DNA of 64,000 bases from contig SGPE01000030.1 of assembly GCA_004208945.1 (NCBI GenBank), positions 248,001-312,000 of the forward strand. The letters run 5' to 3'. How positions within the stretch are numbered: the stretch's first letter is position 1; every line of letters starts with the position of its first letter. Below are positions 46,205 through 55,048 of the stretch, one piece after another. The notes beneath the pieces were generated by a model. It searched no databases. It saw only the letters and a list, made by a program, of their open reading frames with translations, and was not told the origin of the DNA. Both the position numbers and the translations under genes were made by a program. This DNA is from Pseudoalteromonas sp. CO133X (GTDB taxonomy: Bacteria > Pseudomonadota > Gammaproteobacteria > Enterobacterales > Alteromonadaceae).

Positions 46205-46430
46205 TTATGTATTAATACTGATACGTCTTTGTCATAAAAAAGGATTTCCTGTTAATAATGAATCACTAATCACTTAGAATTTCCCGTTGCTTTAAACTAT
46301 AGGGGCAGTGCAAAAATAAAGCTAGGCCTGTCTTTATTTTTAAATCGATTGTATTAATTGAAAAATCTGATTTGAGTTATTGGCAAAAGTCATACATTTT
46401 ATAAGGGTATTCATTGACGGTGAGAAAATC

Positions 46431-46688
46431 ATGAAAGCCATAAACCCGCAGGTTGCAAGACAACTAAGTATTAACTTTTTTATCGCTAATTTACCTTTAT
46501 TAATGTTAACAGGAATGCTTGTTGCCTCAATTGTTGGGCTGGTGTTTCGAAGCCCAATTTTATTTTGGCTCACACTGATAATGACGCCTCTGGCTATAAA
46601 TCACTTATATTCAAGAAGAAAAATTAAGCAATTTTGCAAGACAAACTCATGCGATAATTTATCTTGTCTTGGCAAAGCTGTTGATTAA
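46431..46688 (+). CDS. Small membrane protein
   Basis: 85 residues from the ATG at 46431, with GGTGAG upstream; the frame is open 51 bases further back. Two adjacent hydrophobic helices (INFFIANLPLLMLTGMLVASIVGLVF and ILFWLTLIMTPLAINHLY) are followed by a basic, cysteine-containing tail (SRRKIKQFCKTNSCDNLSC). No family recognised. It stands alone between katG and the GAF kinase gene. Confidence 0.5.
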   Translation: MKAINPQVARQLSINFFIANLPLLMLTGMLVASIVGLVFRSPILFWLTLIMTPLAINHLYSRRKIKQFCKTNSCDNLSCLGKAVD

Positions 46689-46750
46689 AAATTAATTTTA
46701 TTACCCAGTCACCAGATTATTTAACCTGCATTTAGCTTAAATTTTGTTTA

Positions 46751-48124
46751 TTAAGCTATATTAATAGGCAGTTTTAAGGTGACTGAGACACCTTGATTAG
46801 GCTGACTAGCGACGTTAATTTCGCCTTGCAAGGCTTGGGTTGCAAGGTTATACACTATCGACATTCCCAAACCGCTTCCACCTGTGCCACGCTTAGTGGT
46901 AAAAAATGGTTCAAATACTTTATGCATCACCTCATCAGTCATTCCACAGCCATTATCTTTATAGCAAAGTGTGTATATTCCCTTTTCATCATCTAGGTGA
47001 ACGCTAATATCAATCACATTGTGTTCTTTCCCAATAAAACCGTGTACACAACTATTATTCACTAAATTTAAAATGATTTGACTGAGTGCTCCTGGAACAG
47101 TTATTAGTGTAAGGTCATCTGCACAGTCAATATTAACAGTAACATTATGGCTGCGTGTTAGAGGCACTAAACTGTGAACGATATTCTCGAGGTAGGCTTT
47201 AATTTGAGTTTCTAATAAATTTAACGAAGATTGATCAACCGCAGTTTGCTTGAAATCGCTGATCAGTTTTGCGGCACGCTCTAAGTTAGTAAATGAAATT
47301 TTTATGCATTCATTTAAATGATTCATTCCTTCTAGCAACGCGTGCTTGGTTAACGTATTGGCACTTATGAGTTTATCAAGCTCAGTAAGTTTATCTTTTG
47401 CTGAACTATTTGCTGTAACAGCAATACCAATCGGTGTATTTACCTCATGAGCAATACCTGCAACTAAGTTACCCAAAGAAGCCATTTTTTCAGACTCAAT
47501 AAGCTTTTCTTGCATTTCTGTAAGCTCATTTAGCGTTTTTTCAAGAGTGCGGGTTCGCTCTGCCACACGGTGCTCTAAATGTTGGTTAGCCCTTTCTAAC
47601 TCTGCATTTATTCGCTCATTCTCCTGTGCCGACAGCGCACGCCCATACAGATCTGCTAATGCGCCAATAAATGAACATTCATCTTCAGTCCACTCTCGTT
47701 CTCCCCCTATATGTTCACAGCAAAATATCCCTATCATTTTTCCTTTGTAGCGTATTGGCGCATCAAGCATGGCACCTATGTTTAAAGGGGTGAGGTAACT
47801 TTCACTAAATTCGTAAGTCGCAGGGTCGGTGTGAGCATTAACAGCGGTAATAGTCCGTTGCGTATCAAGGGCTTTAAAGTAATCAGGGTAGGCGTCTCTT
47901 GGAAGCACTAGCATTTGAATTTCTTTGCCATTTTCTCTATCAAGTAAAAGGCGACATTCGATAGCCGTATTTTCTTCATTCAGTAACCAAATACCCGCTC
48001 TGCCTATTTCTAGACCGTCTAACACTGCATTTAAAATTAAACGTTCAGCTAATTCAACGTTACCACTATCAAGATCTGAAGATATTGATACTCCATAGAG
48101 TAGTTGGACTAGTTGTTGGCGCAT
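46751..48124 (-). CDS. Cytosolic GAF-domain sensor histidine kinase
   Basis: 457 residues from the ATG at 48124, with AAAGG eight bases upstream. The N-terminal GAF domain (about 20-170: AGIWLLNEENTAIECR, GAMLDAPIRYKGKMIGIFCCEH) has no membrane helix. A coiled coil (about 175-215) leads to NLVAGIAHEVNTPIGIAV with the phospho-histidine. The ATPase domain has NLVNNSCVHG, DNGCGM and GTGGSGLGMSIV. The kinase type (HEVNTP) is common among enzymes sensing diffusible or redox signals. No response regulator is adjacent, so it is an orphan. Confidence 0.9.
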   Translation of the reverse strand: MRQQLVQLLYGVSISSDLDSGNVELAERLILNAVLDGLEIGRAGIWLLNEENTAIECRLLLDRENGKEIQMLVLPRDAYPDYFKALDTQRTITAVNAHTDPATYEFSESYLTPLNIGAMLDAPIRYKGKMIGIFCCEHIGGEREWTEDECSFIGALADLYGRALSAQENERINAELERANQHLEHRVAERTRTLEKTLNELTEMQEKLIESEKMASLGNLVAGIAHEVNTPIGIAVTANSSAKDKLTELDKLISANTLTKHALLEGMNHLNECIKISFTNLERAAKLISDFKQTAVDQSSLNLLETQIKAYLENIVHSLVPLTRSHNVTVNIDCADDLTLITVPGALSQIILNLVNNSCVHGFIGKEHNVIDISVHLDDEKGIYTLCYKDNGCGMTDEVMHKVFEPFFTTKRGTGGSGLGMSIVYNLATQALQGEINVASQPNQGVSVTLKLPINIA

Positions 48125-48302
48125 CACTCTCACCTTTTAGTTGTAAGACCCTTTAAGTCTAGACGAACAAAACTGATCTAGCATATTGAAAATAAATTTT
48201 TAGAAACTCTTTTAGTATTAAGTAGTTGTTCAGATACAAATAGCTATATTACACCTAACTCCTGTTGATACCCCTTACAACTTTATGTTGTTTATGCAGT
48301 TT

Positions 48303-48333
48303 AACCAGCTCACCCTACGAGCTGGTTTTTTTT
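48303..48333 (+). terminator. Orphan rho-independent terminator
   Basis: AACCAGCTC and GAGCTGGTT pair over a seven-base loop and are followed by eight Ts on the plus strand. The gene to its left runs on the minus strand, so no plus-strand CDS ends here. It may close a small RNA transcribed from the 48125-48330 gap. Confidence 0.8.
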
Positions 48334-48396
48334 GCCTAGTCCACAGTGCTCACGCATGTTACAGTTAGCCTAGAATTCACTATAAATGAATAAGCT

Positions 48397-49287
48397 ATGC
48401 GTTATATCTTACTATTAATTACCCTATTAATGAGCCTTTCAACCCTTGCTAGTGCTCAAAACGAAACAGAAAACCGCCCTGCGCTGACAGAAGCCGAGCA
48501 ACAGCAAGCTCTCGATAAGCTACAAGAGCCTATGTATAAACCGCTCTTAGAGCGCTATATTCTTGATGAGCTTAAAGCTGTGCGCCAAGATCAACAAAAG
48601 TTACGCGAAGATGTAACAAAACAAGTCGCTCACACTCAATTAGATACTGCTGATCGTGCTTTAACTTATACAACGGACACGATAAATAATGTCTTCTTCA
48701 TTATCACGATTACTGCATCGATCTTGGTTTTAGTAGGCTGGAATTCATTACGCGATGTGAAAAATAAAGTAGAAGACATCGTAAATACACGCGTGAGTGC
48801 GATCACTAAAGAATATGAAGAACGTCTTAAAGTATTAGAAGAGAAGCTACGTGAACGTTCTGAAGAGATTCTGCTCAATCAGCAAAAGATCTCAATCACA
48901 AACGAAGTGCACTCTTTATGGATGCGAGCTAATTTAGAAAGTGATGTTGCGAATAAGATTGAAATATTCGATGAAATTTTAAAACGTAAACCAGAAGATG
49001 TTGAAGCTATTGCCTACAAAGCAGATGCGCTACTTGAGATAAACGAAACAGGCGAAGCAATCGAGTTATGTAATCAAGCACTTGAAATAGATAGTGACTA
49101 TGGTTATGCGTATTGGCAACGAGCCTGTGCGTATGCTTTATTACACAAACATGCAGATGCGATTGCTGATATTCGTATGTCTTTGGAATATTCACCAAAT
49201 CTTCGCAATGAATTATTACATGAAAGTGCCTTTGCAAGCTTACATGATAATGAAAGCTTCAATTCGTTGGTAAACGAAACGGCTTAG
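48397..49287 (+). CDS. Membrane-anchored coiled-coil and TPR protein
   Basis: 296 residues. Signal peptide (LLLITLLMSLSTLASA), then a charged periplasmic helix (YILDELKAVRQDQQKLRED), a membrane helix (NVFFIITITASILVLVGW), and a coiled coil (about 125-165). At least two TPR units follow in the cytoplasm (AIAYKADALLEINETGEAIELCNQALEIDSDYG and YAYWQRACAYALLHKHADAIADIRMSLEYSP). This is probably a scaffold for protein complexes at the inner membrane. Partners unknown. Confidence 0.8.
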   Translation: MRYILLLITLLMSLSTLASAQNETENRPALTEAEQQQALDKLQEPMYKPLLERYILDELKAVRQDQQKLREDVTKQVAHTQLDTADRALTYTTDTINNVFFIITITASILVLVGWNSLRDVKNKVEDIVNTRVSAITKEYEERLKVLEEKLRERSEEILLNQQKISITNEVHSLWMRANLESDVANKIEIFDEILKRKPEDVEAIAYKADALLEINETGEAIELCNQALEIDSDYGYAYWQRACAYALLHKHADAIADIRMSLEYSPNLRNELLHESAFASLHDNESFNSLVNETA

Positions 49288-49305
49288 CCAAGACGCGCGA
49301 AGGAT

Positions 49306-49336
49306 ACGTTGGGTCGAGCGGAGCGAGACCCAACGT
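49306..49336. repeat. Palindromic repeat ACGTTGGGTC ... GACCCAACGT
   Basis: Ten-base perfect arms around an 11-base GC-rich loop, 18 bases after a gene end. Elements of this type (GTTGGGT..ACCCAAC) are common intergenic palindromes in bacterial genomes. Confidence 0.7.
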
Positions 49337-49353
49337 AAAGGAGCTTTAAGCCG

Positions 49354-49395
49354 TAGGTGCTAGAACGCGATATGAAATCGCTGCTACCACGAATC
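49354..49395 (+). repeat. 42-bp direct repeat, left copy
   Basis: Begins TAGGTGCTAGAACGCGATAT and ends CTACCACGAATC. The copy at 51101-51142 differs by one base (A for G at 49372). It includes the GCGAT..ATCGC palindrome. The pair flanks hipB-hipA. Confidence 0.9.
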
Positions 49396-49503
49396 TAATA
49401 ATTTTCCCCTTATAACTCGCTAACTTTGTCTCCCTCTCTTGTAAAAAAAACAAATACCGCTAAACTAATCATTAAACACCTAATGACTTATAAAGTAATC
49501 AAT

Positions 49504-49803
49504 ATGCGTTCTGAGCAGGCTGTAAAAATGGCACAAAAACTGGGAGATTTGATTCGCCAGCACCGAACTCTTCATTATACGCAAAGTACATTTGCGAAAA
49601 TGATTGGGGTATCACGTTCGACTGTACAAAAGTTAGAACAAGGTGATGTCGTGAAAAGTGATATTCTTTTTGAAGCACTGGTTGTACTTAACTTACAAGG
49701 AGCGCTTCTTGACGAAATAAATGAATTAGCAGCCGACGTAGGTGGATACAATGCTCGCCAACGTAAACGAAATTCACCACAGGAAATTAATGATGACTTC
49801 TGA
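49504..49803 (+). CDS. hipB: HipB-like antitoxin, Xre-family regulator
   Basis: 99 residues from the ATG at 49504; in-frame starts at 49483 and further back are possible, and no ribosome site decides. The helix-turn-helix is typical of Xre proteins (YTQSTFAKMIGVSRSTVQKLEQGD), with a helical C-terminus. It overlaps the next gene, encoding a HipA-type kinase, by 14 bases, as in hipBA toxin-antitoxin pairs where HipB neutralises HipA and represses the operon. Confidence 0.85.
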   Translation: MRSEQAVKMAQKLGDLIRQHRTLHYTQSTFAKMIGVSRSTVQKLEQGDVVKSDILFEALVVLNLQGALLDEINELAADVGGYNARQRKRNSPQEINDDF

Positions 49804-51004
49804 GTGCTATGTATTTATAGATGGTTTAGAAGAAAAACCCATTATCTGTGGTTACTTTAAATTAGATAATCAATCGGGTCGCGGTGAGTTCAACTATGGT
49901 AAGAGTTATTTAGCCCGAAGCGATGCCTTTGCTCTAGACCCAATACATCTTCCATTAAAGTCAGGGATTTTTAGTTACACCGCTAATAAAGGAGTGTTTG
50001 GCGTATTGAGTGATGCAGGAGCTAACTCATGGGGCCGCAAGTTAATTCTTTCGCTTCATAATACAAAACCTAAAAACGAGCTAGAGTTTTTACTAGCAGG
50101 CTCTGGGTATGGTGTAGGAGCTCTTGTTTTTAGTCTCTCTCGAAGTGCCTCAAAACATAAAACTAACAAAAACACCTTGTCTGATTTAGCCTTACTAAAC
50201 CAAGCTAAAGATGACTTGCTGGCGAATAAAACAATTTCAGAAGAAGCTAAGAAAGCATTTGAGTTTGGCCAAAGCATGGGGGGAGCTAGACCAAAGACCT
50301 CTATACAAATTGACAACAAACTCTACTTAGCAAAATTCAATCGCCAAGATGATTTATTCAATTTAGTCAGAGCCGAGCATGCTGCAATGAAAATGGCAGA
50401 ACAGCTTGGCATTAATACTGCTCCTACCTTCATTCATGAAACACATACCGGTGATGTGCTACTTGTTGAGCGATTTGATGTATGCAATGGTTTACCAACA
50501 CACCACTTTTTAAGTGCAAATAGCTTACTTCAAAAACCCAAAATTGCTATGAGTGACCTTTCAAGTAACTACTCATATGGTCAATTAGCTGAATTCATTA
50601 GGCATCAAACAATACAAAATGCAGGCGATGCTGAAGAGCTGTTTAAGCGGATGGTGTTCAATGCGTACATAGGTAATACAGATGATCACACTCGCAATCA
50701 TGCATTCTTATATTCATTTTCACAAAAAAATTGGCGATTAAGTCCAGCCTATGACATCACTCCTATCAACAACTCAAAACAACATGGCCTTGGTTTTGGC
50801 GATGATGGGCGTTATGCAAGTAAAAGCAATTTTTTATCTCAGGCAAAACGGTTTGGATTAGCAACTTCAGCAGCAAAAAATATCATTAAAGAGATAGAAG
50901 AATATTGCAAAGATTGGCCGATTCACTTTAAACACTTTGCAGACGTTAGTGATGAAGATATCACTCGTTTAAAAGGTGTAATTCCCGAAATAAATGAAGG
51001 TTGA
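49790..51004 (+). CDS. hipA: HipA-family serine/threonine kinase toxin
   Basis: 404 residues from ATG 49790, or 403 from ATG 49793; AGGA (49781-49784) supports either. The N-subdomain (GYFKLDNQSGRGEFNYG, FGVLSDAGANSWGRKLI) is followed by the kinase part: SMGGARPKTSIQ, LYLAKFNRQDD, the catalytic GNTDDHTRNHAFLYS and metal-binding LSPAYDITPIN. E. coli HipA phosphorylates glutamyl-tRNA synthetase and causes growth arrest and persistence; other HipA kinases have other targets. The key residues look intact, so the toxin is probably active. Confidence 0.88.
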   Translation: MMTSECYVFIDGLEEKPIICGYFKLDNQSGRGEFNYGKSYLARSDAFALDPIHLPLKSGIFSYTANKGVFGVLSDAGANSWGRKLILSLHNTKPKNELEFLLAGSGYGVGALVFSLSRSASKHKTNKNTLSDLALLNQAKDDLLANKTISEEAKKAFEFGQSMGGARPKTSIQIDNKLYLAKFNRQDDLFNLVRAEHAAMKMAEQLGINTAPTFIHETHTGDVLLVERFDVCNGLPTHHFLSANSLLQKPKIAMSDLSSNYSYGQLAEFIRHQTIQNAGDAEELFKRMVFNAYIGNTDDHTRNHAFLYSFSQKNWRLSPAYDITPINNSKQHGLGFGDDGRYASKSNFLSQAKRFGLATSAAKNIIKEIEEYCKDWPIHFKHFADVSDEDITRLKGVIPEINEG

Positions 51005-51014
51005 TAGCAAAAAA

Positions 51015-51038
51015 GCATGAAACAAGTTTCACGCCTAC
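51015..51038. repeat. Dispersed hairpin repeat, second copy
   Basis: GCATGAAACAAGTTTCACGC followed by CTAC is the reverse complement of the 24344-24367 element apart from two bases. Confidence 0.65.
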
Positions 51039-51100
51039 ATGTAGCCGCAGGTTTATCCCGCGTCATTAGGTGCTAGGATTTAGGTGCTGGCGCTTGGTTC

Positions 51101-51142
51101 TAGGTGCTAGAACGCGATGTGAAATCGCTGCTACCACGAATC
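51101..51142 (+). repeat. 42-bp direct repeat, right copy
   Basis: Same sequence as 49354-49395 with one difference, in the same orientation. Three nearby degenerate copies of TAGGTGCT (51067-51108) suggest slippage just upstream. Confidence 0.9.
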
Positions 51143-51161
51143 GAGTAACTTTCATCTACCC

Positions 51162-51192
51162 AAAAAAAAGAGCAGCTGAGCTGCTCTTTTTT
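51162..51192. terminator. Terminator of the NTF2-like gene
   Basis: AAAAGAGCAGC and GCTGCTCTTTT pair around TGA, with a long A run on the left giving a T tract on the minus strand. It can also stop transcripts from the hipBA side. Confidence 0.9.
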
Positions 51193-51903
51193 CTAACGGA
51201 AGAATAACACTTTGGTTATTTTACCGTTTTCGATTTGGTAACTTGTTACAAATTCAGCCCGCTTATCAACCACATTCGGGTCTTCTGAACAGGTTTCTGA
51301 TAACTCATGATCAATCACTATATTGCCATGCACAATACGTTTAATTGGCGATGATTTAATACACTTTAATTTTTTAAACATGATGCCGTAGCGAGCTATA
51401 AGCTTCTCTTTTCCTGTGAACATAAGCTCATTAGGAAACGTATAAAACTCAACATTTTCGTCATACATTTTAATAAAAGCATCAATATTACGGGCGTTAT
51501 AAGCGGCAATAACTTGTTCTATAACCGCTGTTGCCTCTCGTGACTGACGCGCCTTTTCTTGCTGTTTCTCAGTAAGTGCTTTTTTAGCTTTAGCAACAGC
51601 TTGTTCAGCCTCATTTACAGCCTCTTGTTTTTCCTCTGCGGTCTTAGGCTGTTCTGCAGGTGCAGGGTTTTGTGAACCTAATACCTTACTGTCATCAACC
51701 TCAGCCACCGGTTTTTTAGCTTGGGCTGAGCTCGGTACTTGCTGAGTCGCTGACTTCTGTTCAATAAATTCAAGGCTATCGACGTCTTTCTTTTCAGGTT
51801 CGTTTACTGAAGCTGGCTGAGCTTGCTTTTGTTCAGTGCTTAACTCTGAGGCAGCCAATTGCCATGAAATAAATAGACTTATTGCAAAAAGTAACGGTTT
51901 CAT
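51193..51903 (-). CDS. Exported protein with C-terminal NTF2/SnoaL-like domain
   Basis: 236 residues from the ATG at 51903, which gives a standard signal peptide (LLFAISLFISWQLAAS); the frame is open further upstream. A low-complexity Gln/Lys/Glu/Ala-rich linker with a coiled-coil portion (EEKQEAVNEAEQAVAKAKKAL) leads to an NTF2-like domain of about 110 residues: VIEQVIAAYNARNIDAFIKMYDENVEFYTFP, GKEKLIARYGIMF and FVTSYQIENGKITKVLFF. Such domains bind small ligands or act as dimerisation units. No catalytic assignment possible. Confidence 0.8.
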   Translation of the reverse strand: MKPLLFAISLFISWQLAASELSTEQKQAQPASVNEPEKKDVDSLEFIEQKSATQQVPSSAQAKKPVAEVDDSKVLGSQNPAPAEQPKTAEEKQEAVNEAEQAVAKAKKALTEKQQEKARQSREATAVIEQVIAAYNARNIDAFIKMYDENVEFYTFPNELMFTGKEKLIARYGIMFKKLKCIKSSPIKRIVHGNIVIDHELSETCSEDPNVVDKRAEFVTSYQIENGKITKVLFFR

Positions 51904-51973
51904 AGTTTTCCTAAACAGACCATGCTCATTTGAGGCGCTAAAGTAGCAAATTCTAGCTATTAGGCATAGCTTT

Positions 51974-52714
51974 TTACCAATATTGCTCAACAGTTATATG
52001 ACCAGGATCACGACGCCTATTGCGGCTAAAGCCAAGCTCTAGCAAAATAGCTGTTGTATCTTTCACCATTTCTGGATTACCACAAATCATAAATTGTGTA
52101 GTATCAGGCACAGCAGGATGACCTGTAACATCAAACAAACGGTGGTCTTTAATTACATCTGTGATCCGACCATTAAACCCCATTGTGACTGACTCTCGGC
52201 TGACTACAGGAGAATAATGCAAGTTTGGCTGCTGCTGTAGTAGTGCTTTAATGCGATCTTGGTAGCTCAAATCTTCATTAAGGCGCACCCCATGCACAAG
52301 ATGAACATGCTCAAACTTTTGCCATACTTCGCCTTGCTCTAATATTGATATAAAAGGCCCAAGTGCCGTACCTGTACTCAGCATATAAAGCTGCTCACTG
52401 CTTGGCACTTCATCAAGGGTAAAAAACCCTGTGGCGCGGCGCTCAATGGTGACAGAGTCACCTGGCTTTAATTGTGCCAGCTGCTGAGAAAGTTGACCGT
52501 CTTTAACGTTGATAAGATAAAACTCAAGATCTGGGTTATTTGGCGCATTCACATAAGAATAGGCACGTGCTACCCGTTTATCACCGACTTGCATTGCAAG
52601 CTTTGTAAACTGCCCTGCCGTGAATGGTTCGACATCGGCATTAACGATTAAGCTAAATAGTGAGTCGGTCCACCATTTAACGTCTTTTACCTTAGCTTCA
52701 ACCCAATTAGACAT
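51974..52714 (-). CDS. fpr: Ferredoxin-NADP reductase
   Basis: 246 residues from the ATG at 52714, with GAGG six bases upstream; the longer frame is not used because E. coli Fpr aligns from here (SNWVEAKV against ADWVTGKV). FAD binding: RAYSYVNAPNNPDLEFYL. NADP binding: MLSTGTALGPFISIL, ICGNPEMVKDT. The C-terminus HITVEQYW ends in the stacked aromatic typical of the enterobacterial type. Moves electrons between NADPH and ferredoxin/flavodoxin and supports redox repair. Confidence 0.95.
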   Translation of the reverse strand: MSNWVEAKVKDVKWWTDSLFSLIVNADVEPFTAGQFTKLAMQVGDKRVARAYSYVNAPNNPDLEFYLINVKDGQLSQQLAQLKPGDSVTIERRATGFFTLDEVPSSEQLYMLSTGTALGPFISILEQGEVWQKFEHVHLVHGVRLNEDLSYQDRIKALLQQQPNLHYSPVVSRESVTMGFNGRITDVIKDHRLFDVTGHPAVPDTTQFMICGNPEMVKDTTAILLELGFSRNRRRDPGHITVEQYW

Positions 52715-52833
52715 ACACATCCTCAGTTGTTGTTCCTCTATTAAAAATGGCAACAGTTGGTTGAATTTTCAAGTTTTAAGGGACAGTTGCGAGATGCGAA
52801 GAGGATTTTACGCGAGGTAAATAAGTTAGCTAT

Positions 52834-52859
52834 AAAAAAAGCCGCATAAATGCGGCTTT
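52834..52859 (-). terminator. Terminator of the deoB-deoD operon
   Basis: AAAGCCGCAT and ATGCGGCTTT arms with a two-base loop; the A run on the left makes a T tract on the minus strand. It lies 67 bases after the deoD stop. Confidence 0.85.
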
Positions 52860-52926
52860 GAGGTTAGTCTCACTTCACTTTGGGCGTGTCTCCAAATTTC
52901 AGTGAATACGTTACCAAGGAACTTGT

Positions 52927-53628
52927 TTAAATTGATTCTAAAGCAATTTTAACCATTTCGTTAAAGGTGCTTTGACGCTCTTCACTTGGTGTCGCTTCAC
53001 CAGTGATTACGTGGTCACTTACAGTAAATAGTGCCATCGCTTTTGCGCCGTATTCAGCGGCTACGCCGTACATGCCAGCTGTTTCCATATCAACAGCAAG
53101 TACGCCTAGCTTGTCTAATTCTTGATAGAATGTGTTATCTGCTTGGTAGAATGTATCGGTTGTAAATACATTACCTACTTTCGCTTCAATGCCTAATTCT
53201 TTTGCTGCGTTTACGCCGTTAAGTAATAAACCAAAATCAGCAATTGCGGCAAAGTCGTAACCACGTACACGCGCACGGTTTACGTTTGAATCTGTGCTTG
53301 CACCTTGTGCAAAGATAACGTCACGGATTTTGATATCGCTACCAATACCGCCACAGGTACCAATACGAATTAGATTTTTAACGCCGTAACTAACGATCAA
53401 TTCACGGGCATAAATTGACATTGATGGAATACCCATCCCAGAGCCCATAATACTAACTGGTTTACCTTTGTAGGTACCGGTAAAACCATACATATTACGA
53501 ACGCCTGTTACTTGTTTTGCGTCATCTAAAAAGTTTTCAGCAATGTATTGAGCGCGAAGCGGATCACCCGGCATTAATACCGTTTCTGCAAATTCGCCTA
53601 CATTGGCGCTGATATGAGGAGTACTCAT
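52927..53628 (-). CDS. deoD: Purine nucleoside phosphorylase
   Basis: 233 residues, the normal length of the hexameric bacterial enzyme. It splits purine (deoxy)nucleosides with phosphate to base and (deoxy)ribose-1-phosphate. Visible motifs: STPHISA at the start, [53 protein letters not shown], and [10 protein letters not shown] with the catalytic Asp. Its ATG overlaps the deoB stop by one base (TAATG), so the two proteins are made together and feed into each other. Confidence 0.97.
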   Translation of the reverse strand: MSTPHISANVGEFAETVLMPGDPLRAQYIAENFLDDAKQVTGVRNMYGFTGTYKGKPVSIMGSGMGIPSMSIYARELIVSYGVKNLIRIGTCGGIGSDIKIRDVIFAQGASTDSNVNRARVRGYDFAAIADFGLLLNGVNAAKELGIEAKVGNVFTTDTFYQADNTFYQELDKLGVLAVDMETAGMYGVAAEYGAKAMALFTVSDHVITGEATPSEERQSTFNEMVKIALESI

Positions 53629-54857
53629 TATTGGTTTCCTTTTTTGTTCGCTAATAGCTTGTCGTTAAAGCTATCACCGTATTCAAGTGCAGGAAGATTA
53701 AACCACTGGGCAAGGGTTTGACCTATGTCTGCAAAACTAGCTCGTTCTCCAAGCGGGGTGTTTGTCATTCCCGGTTGGTATGCAAGTACTGGCACGTATT
53801 CACGTGTATGGTCAGTGCCTGCTGCTGTTGGATCACATCCGTGATCGGCCGTGATAATTAACACATCATCACTATTTAGCTGATTTAAGATGGTCGGCAG
53901 GTAATCATCAAACTCTTTTAATGCTTTAGCATAGCCAACTGCATTACGGCGATGACCGTACTTTTCATCAAAATCAACTAAGTTTGTAAAAATCAAACTA
54001 TGCTCTGGTGCGCTTGCAATCACTTCTGAGGTTTTCTCAAGCAAGTTCATTAGCCCTGGCGCTTTGTGTTTTTGGGTGATGCCTTGGTGCGCATAGATAT
54101 CGGCAATTTTACCAATACTGATCACTTCACCGCCGTCTTGCGATAATTTATCCAGCAAGGTTGGCGACGGTGGTAACACCGAATAGTCACGACGATTGCC
54201 TGTACGGGCAAAATCGTCACGGCTTGAACCCAAAAATGGCCGCGCAATCACTCTTCCTATGTTCATTTCATCAAGCAGCGCCCGTGCGATTTCGCAAACC
54301 TGATAAAGTTTCTCCAGTCCAAATGATTCTTCGTGCGCGGCTATTTGAAACACGCTATCAACTGAGGTGTAGCAAATCGGCATACCGGTTTGCATGTGTT
54401 CTTCACCTAGTTGCTCTAAGATGGTTGTTCCTGAGGCATAGCAGTTACCTAAAATGCCAGGAATCTCTGCACGAGCAATTAGCTCGTCAACAAATTCTTG
54501 CGGAAAACACGGCTGTGTATTTGGGAAGTAACCCCAATCAAATAACACAGGTACACCGGCCATTTCCCAGTGTCCTGAAGGCGTGTCTTTACCACTTGAT
54601 AACTCTTTAGCGTAACCCCATGCGCCAATAGGTGCTTGGCGGTCACTGACTAAACACGGTTCTTTACCTGCGGCTTCGCATGCATCGGCCAAACCTAAAC
54701 GGGTAAGATTAGGTAGCGATAAGTGCTCACCTGTTTCTTCAGCATAGGCTTTGAGTAAATGAGCGAAAGTATTAGCGCCTACGTCACCAAACTTCTCTGC
54801 GTCAGGTGCTGCGCCAATTCCTAGGCTATCTGCCATTAAGATGAGTGCTCTTGCCAT
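53628..54857 (-). CDS. deoB: Phosphopentomutase
   Basis: 409 residues. Converts (deoxy)ribose-1-phosphate from DeoD into the 5-phosphate. Alkaline-phosphatase-superfamily metal motifs: [14 protein letters not shown] at the start, the phospho-threonine region [25 protein letters not shown] and [22 protein letters not shown]. Length matches E. coli DeoB. deoC and deoA are not in the window. Confidence 0.97.
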   Translation of the reverse strand: MARALILMADSLGIGAAPDAEKFGDVGANTFAHLLKAYAEETGEHLSLPNLTRLGLADACEAAGKEPCLVSDRQAPIGAWGYAKELSSGKDTPSGHWEMAGVPVLFDWGYFPNTQPCFPQEFVDELIARAEIPGILGNCYASGTTILEQLGEEHMQTGMPICYTSVDSVFQIAAHEESFGLEKLYQVCEIARALLDEMNIGRVIARPFLGSSRDDFARTGNRRDYSVLPPSPTLLDKLSQDGGEVISIGKIADIYAHQGITQKHKAPGLMNLLEKTSEVIASAPEHSLIFTNLVDFDEKYGHRRNAVGYAKALKEFDDYLPTILNQLNSDDVLIITADHGCDPTAAGTDHTREYVPVLAYQPGMTNTPLGERASFADIGQTLAQWFNLPALEYGDSFNDKLLANKKGNQ

Positions 54858-54910
54858 GGGTACCTCGTTATCAATATGTGAATACTTTATATGCTCTTCG
54901 AATTTTTGGT

Positions 54911-54928
54911 ACAGGACATAAGTCCTGT
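54911..54928. promoter_or_regulatory. Palindrome between deoB and udk, candidate operator
   Basis: ACAGGACATAAGTCCTGT is a perfect inverted repeat (seven-base arms, ATAA centre) 54-71 bases upstream of the deoB start, within the space shared with the divergent udk-nupC transcript. A LacI- or DeoR-type regulator would be expected here; the identity is not known. Confidence 0.5.
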
Positions 54929-55048
54929 TTCATAAAACAGAAACATTATAAATTTGCACCTCTGAGCGAAGCAAAAGAGATTAATCGTGTCTTTTTTGCT
55001 ATTGTGATCTACCTAACAATGTTTCCTTCTGTGTGGGCGAGAACTTTA

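Noticed and set aside
46340..46573. 77-codon minus-strand frame opposite the small membrane protein
   Set aside because: The plus-strand frame has the better ribosome site and a coherent two-helix protein; both cannot be real.
49354..51142. Repeats as a CRISPR array or insertion-sequence ends
   Set aside because: Only two copies 1.7 kb apart with genes between, no regular spacers, no transposase and no inverted ends.
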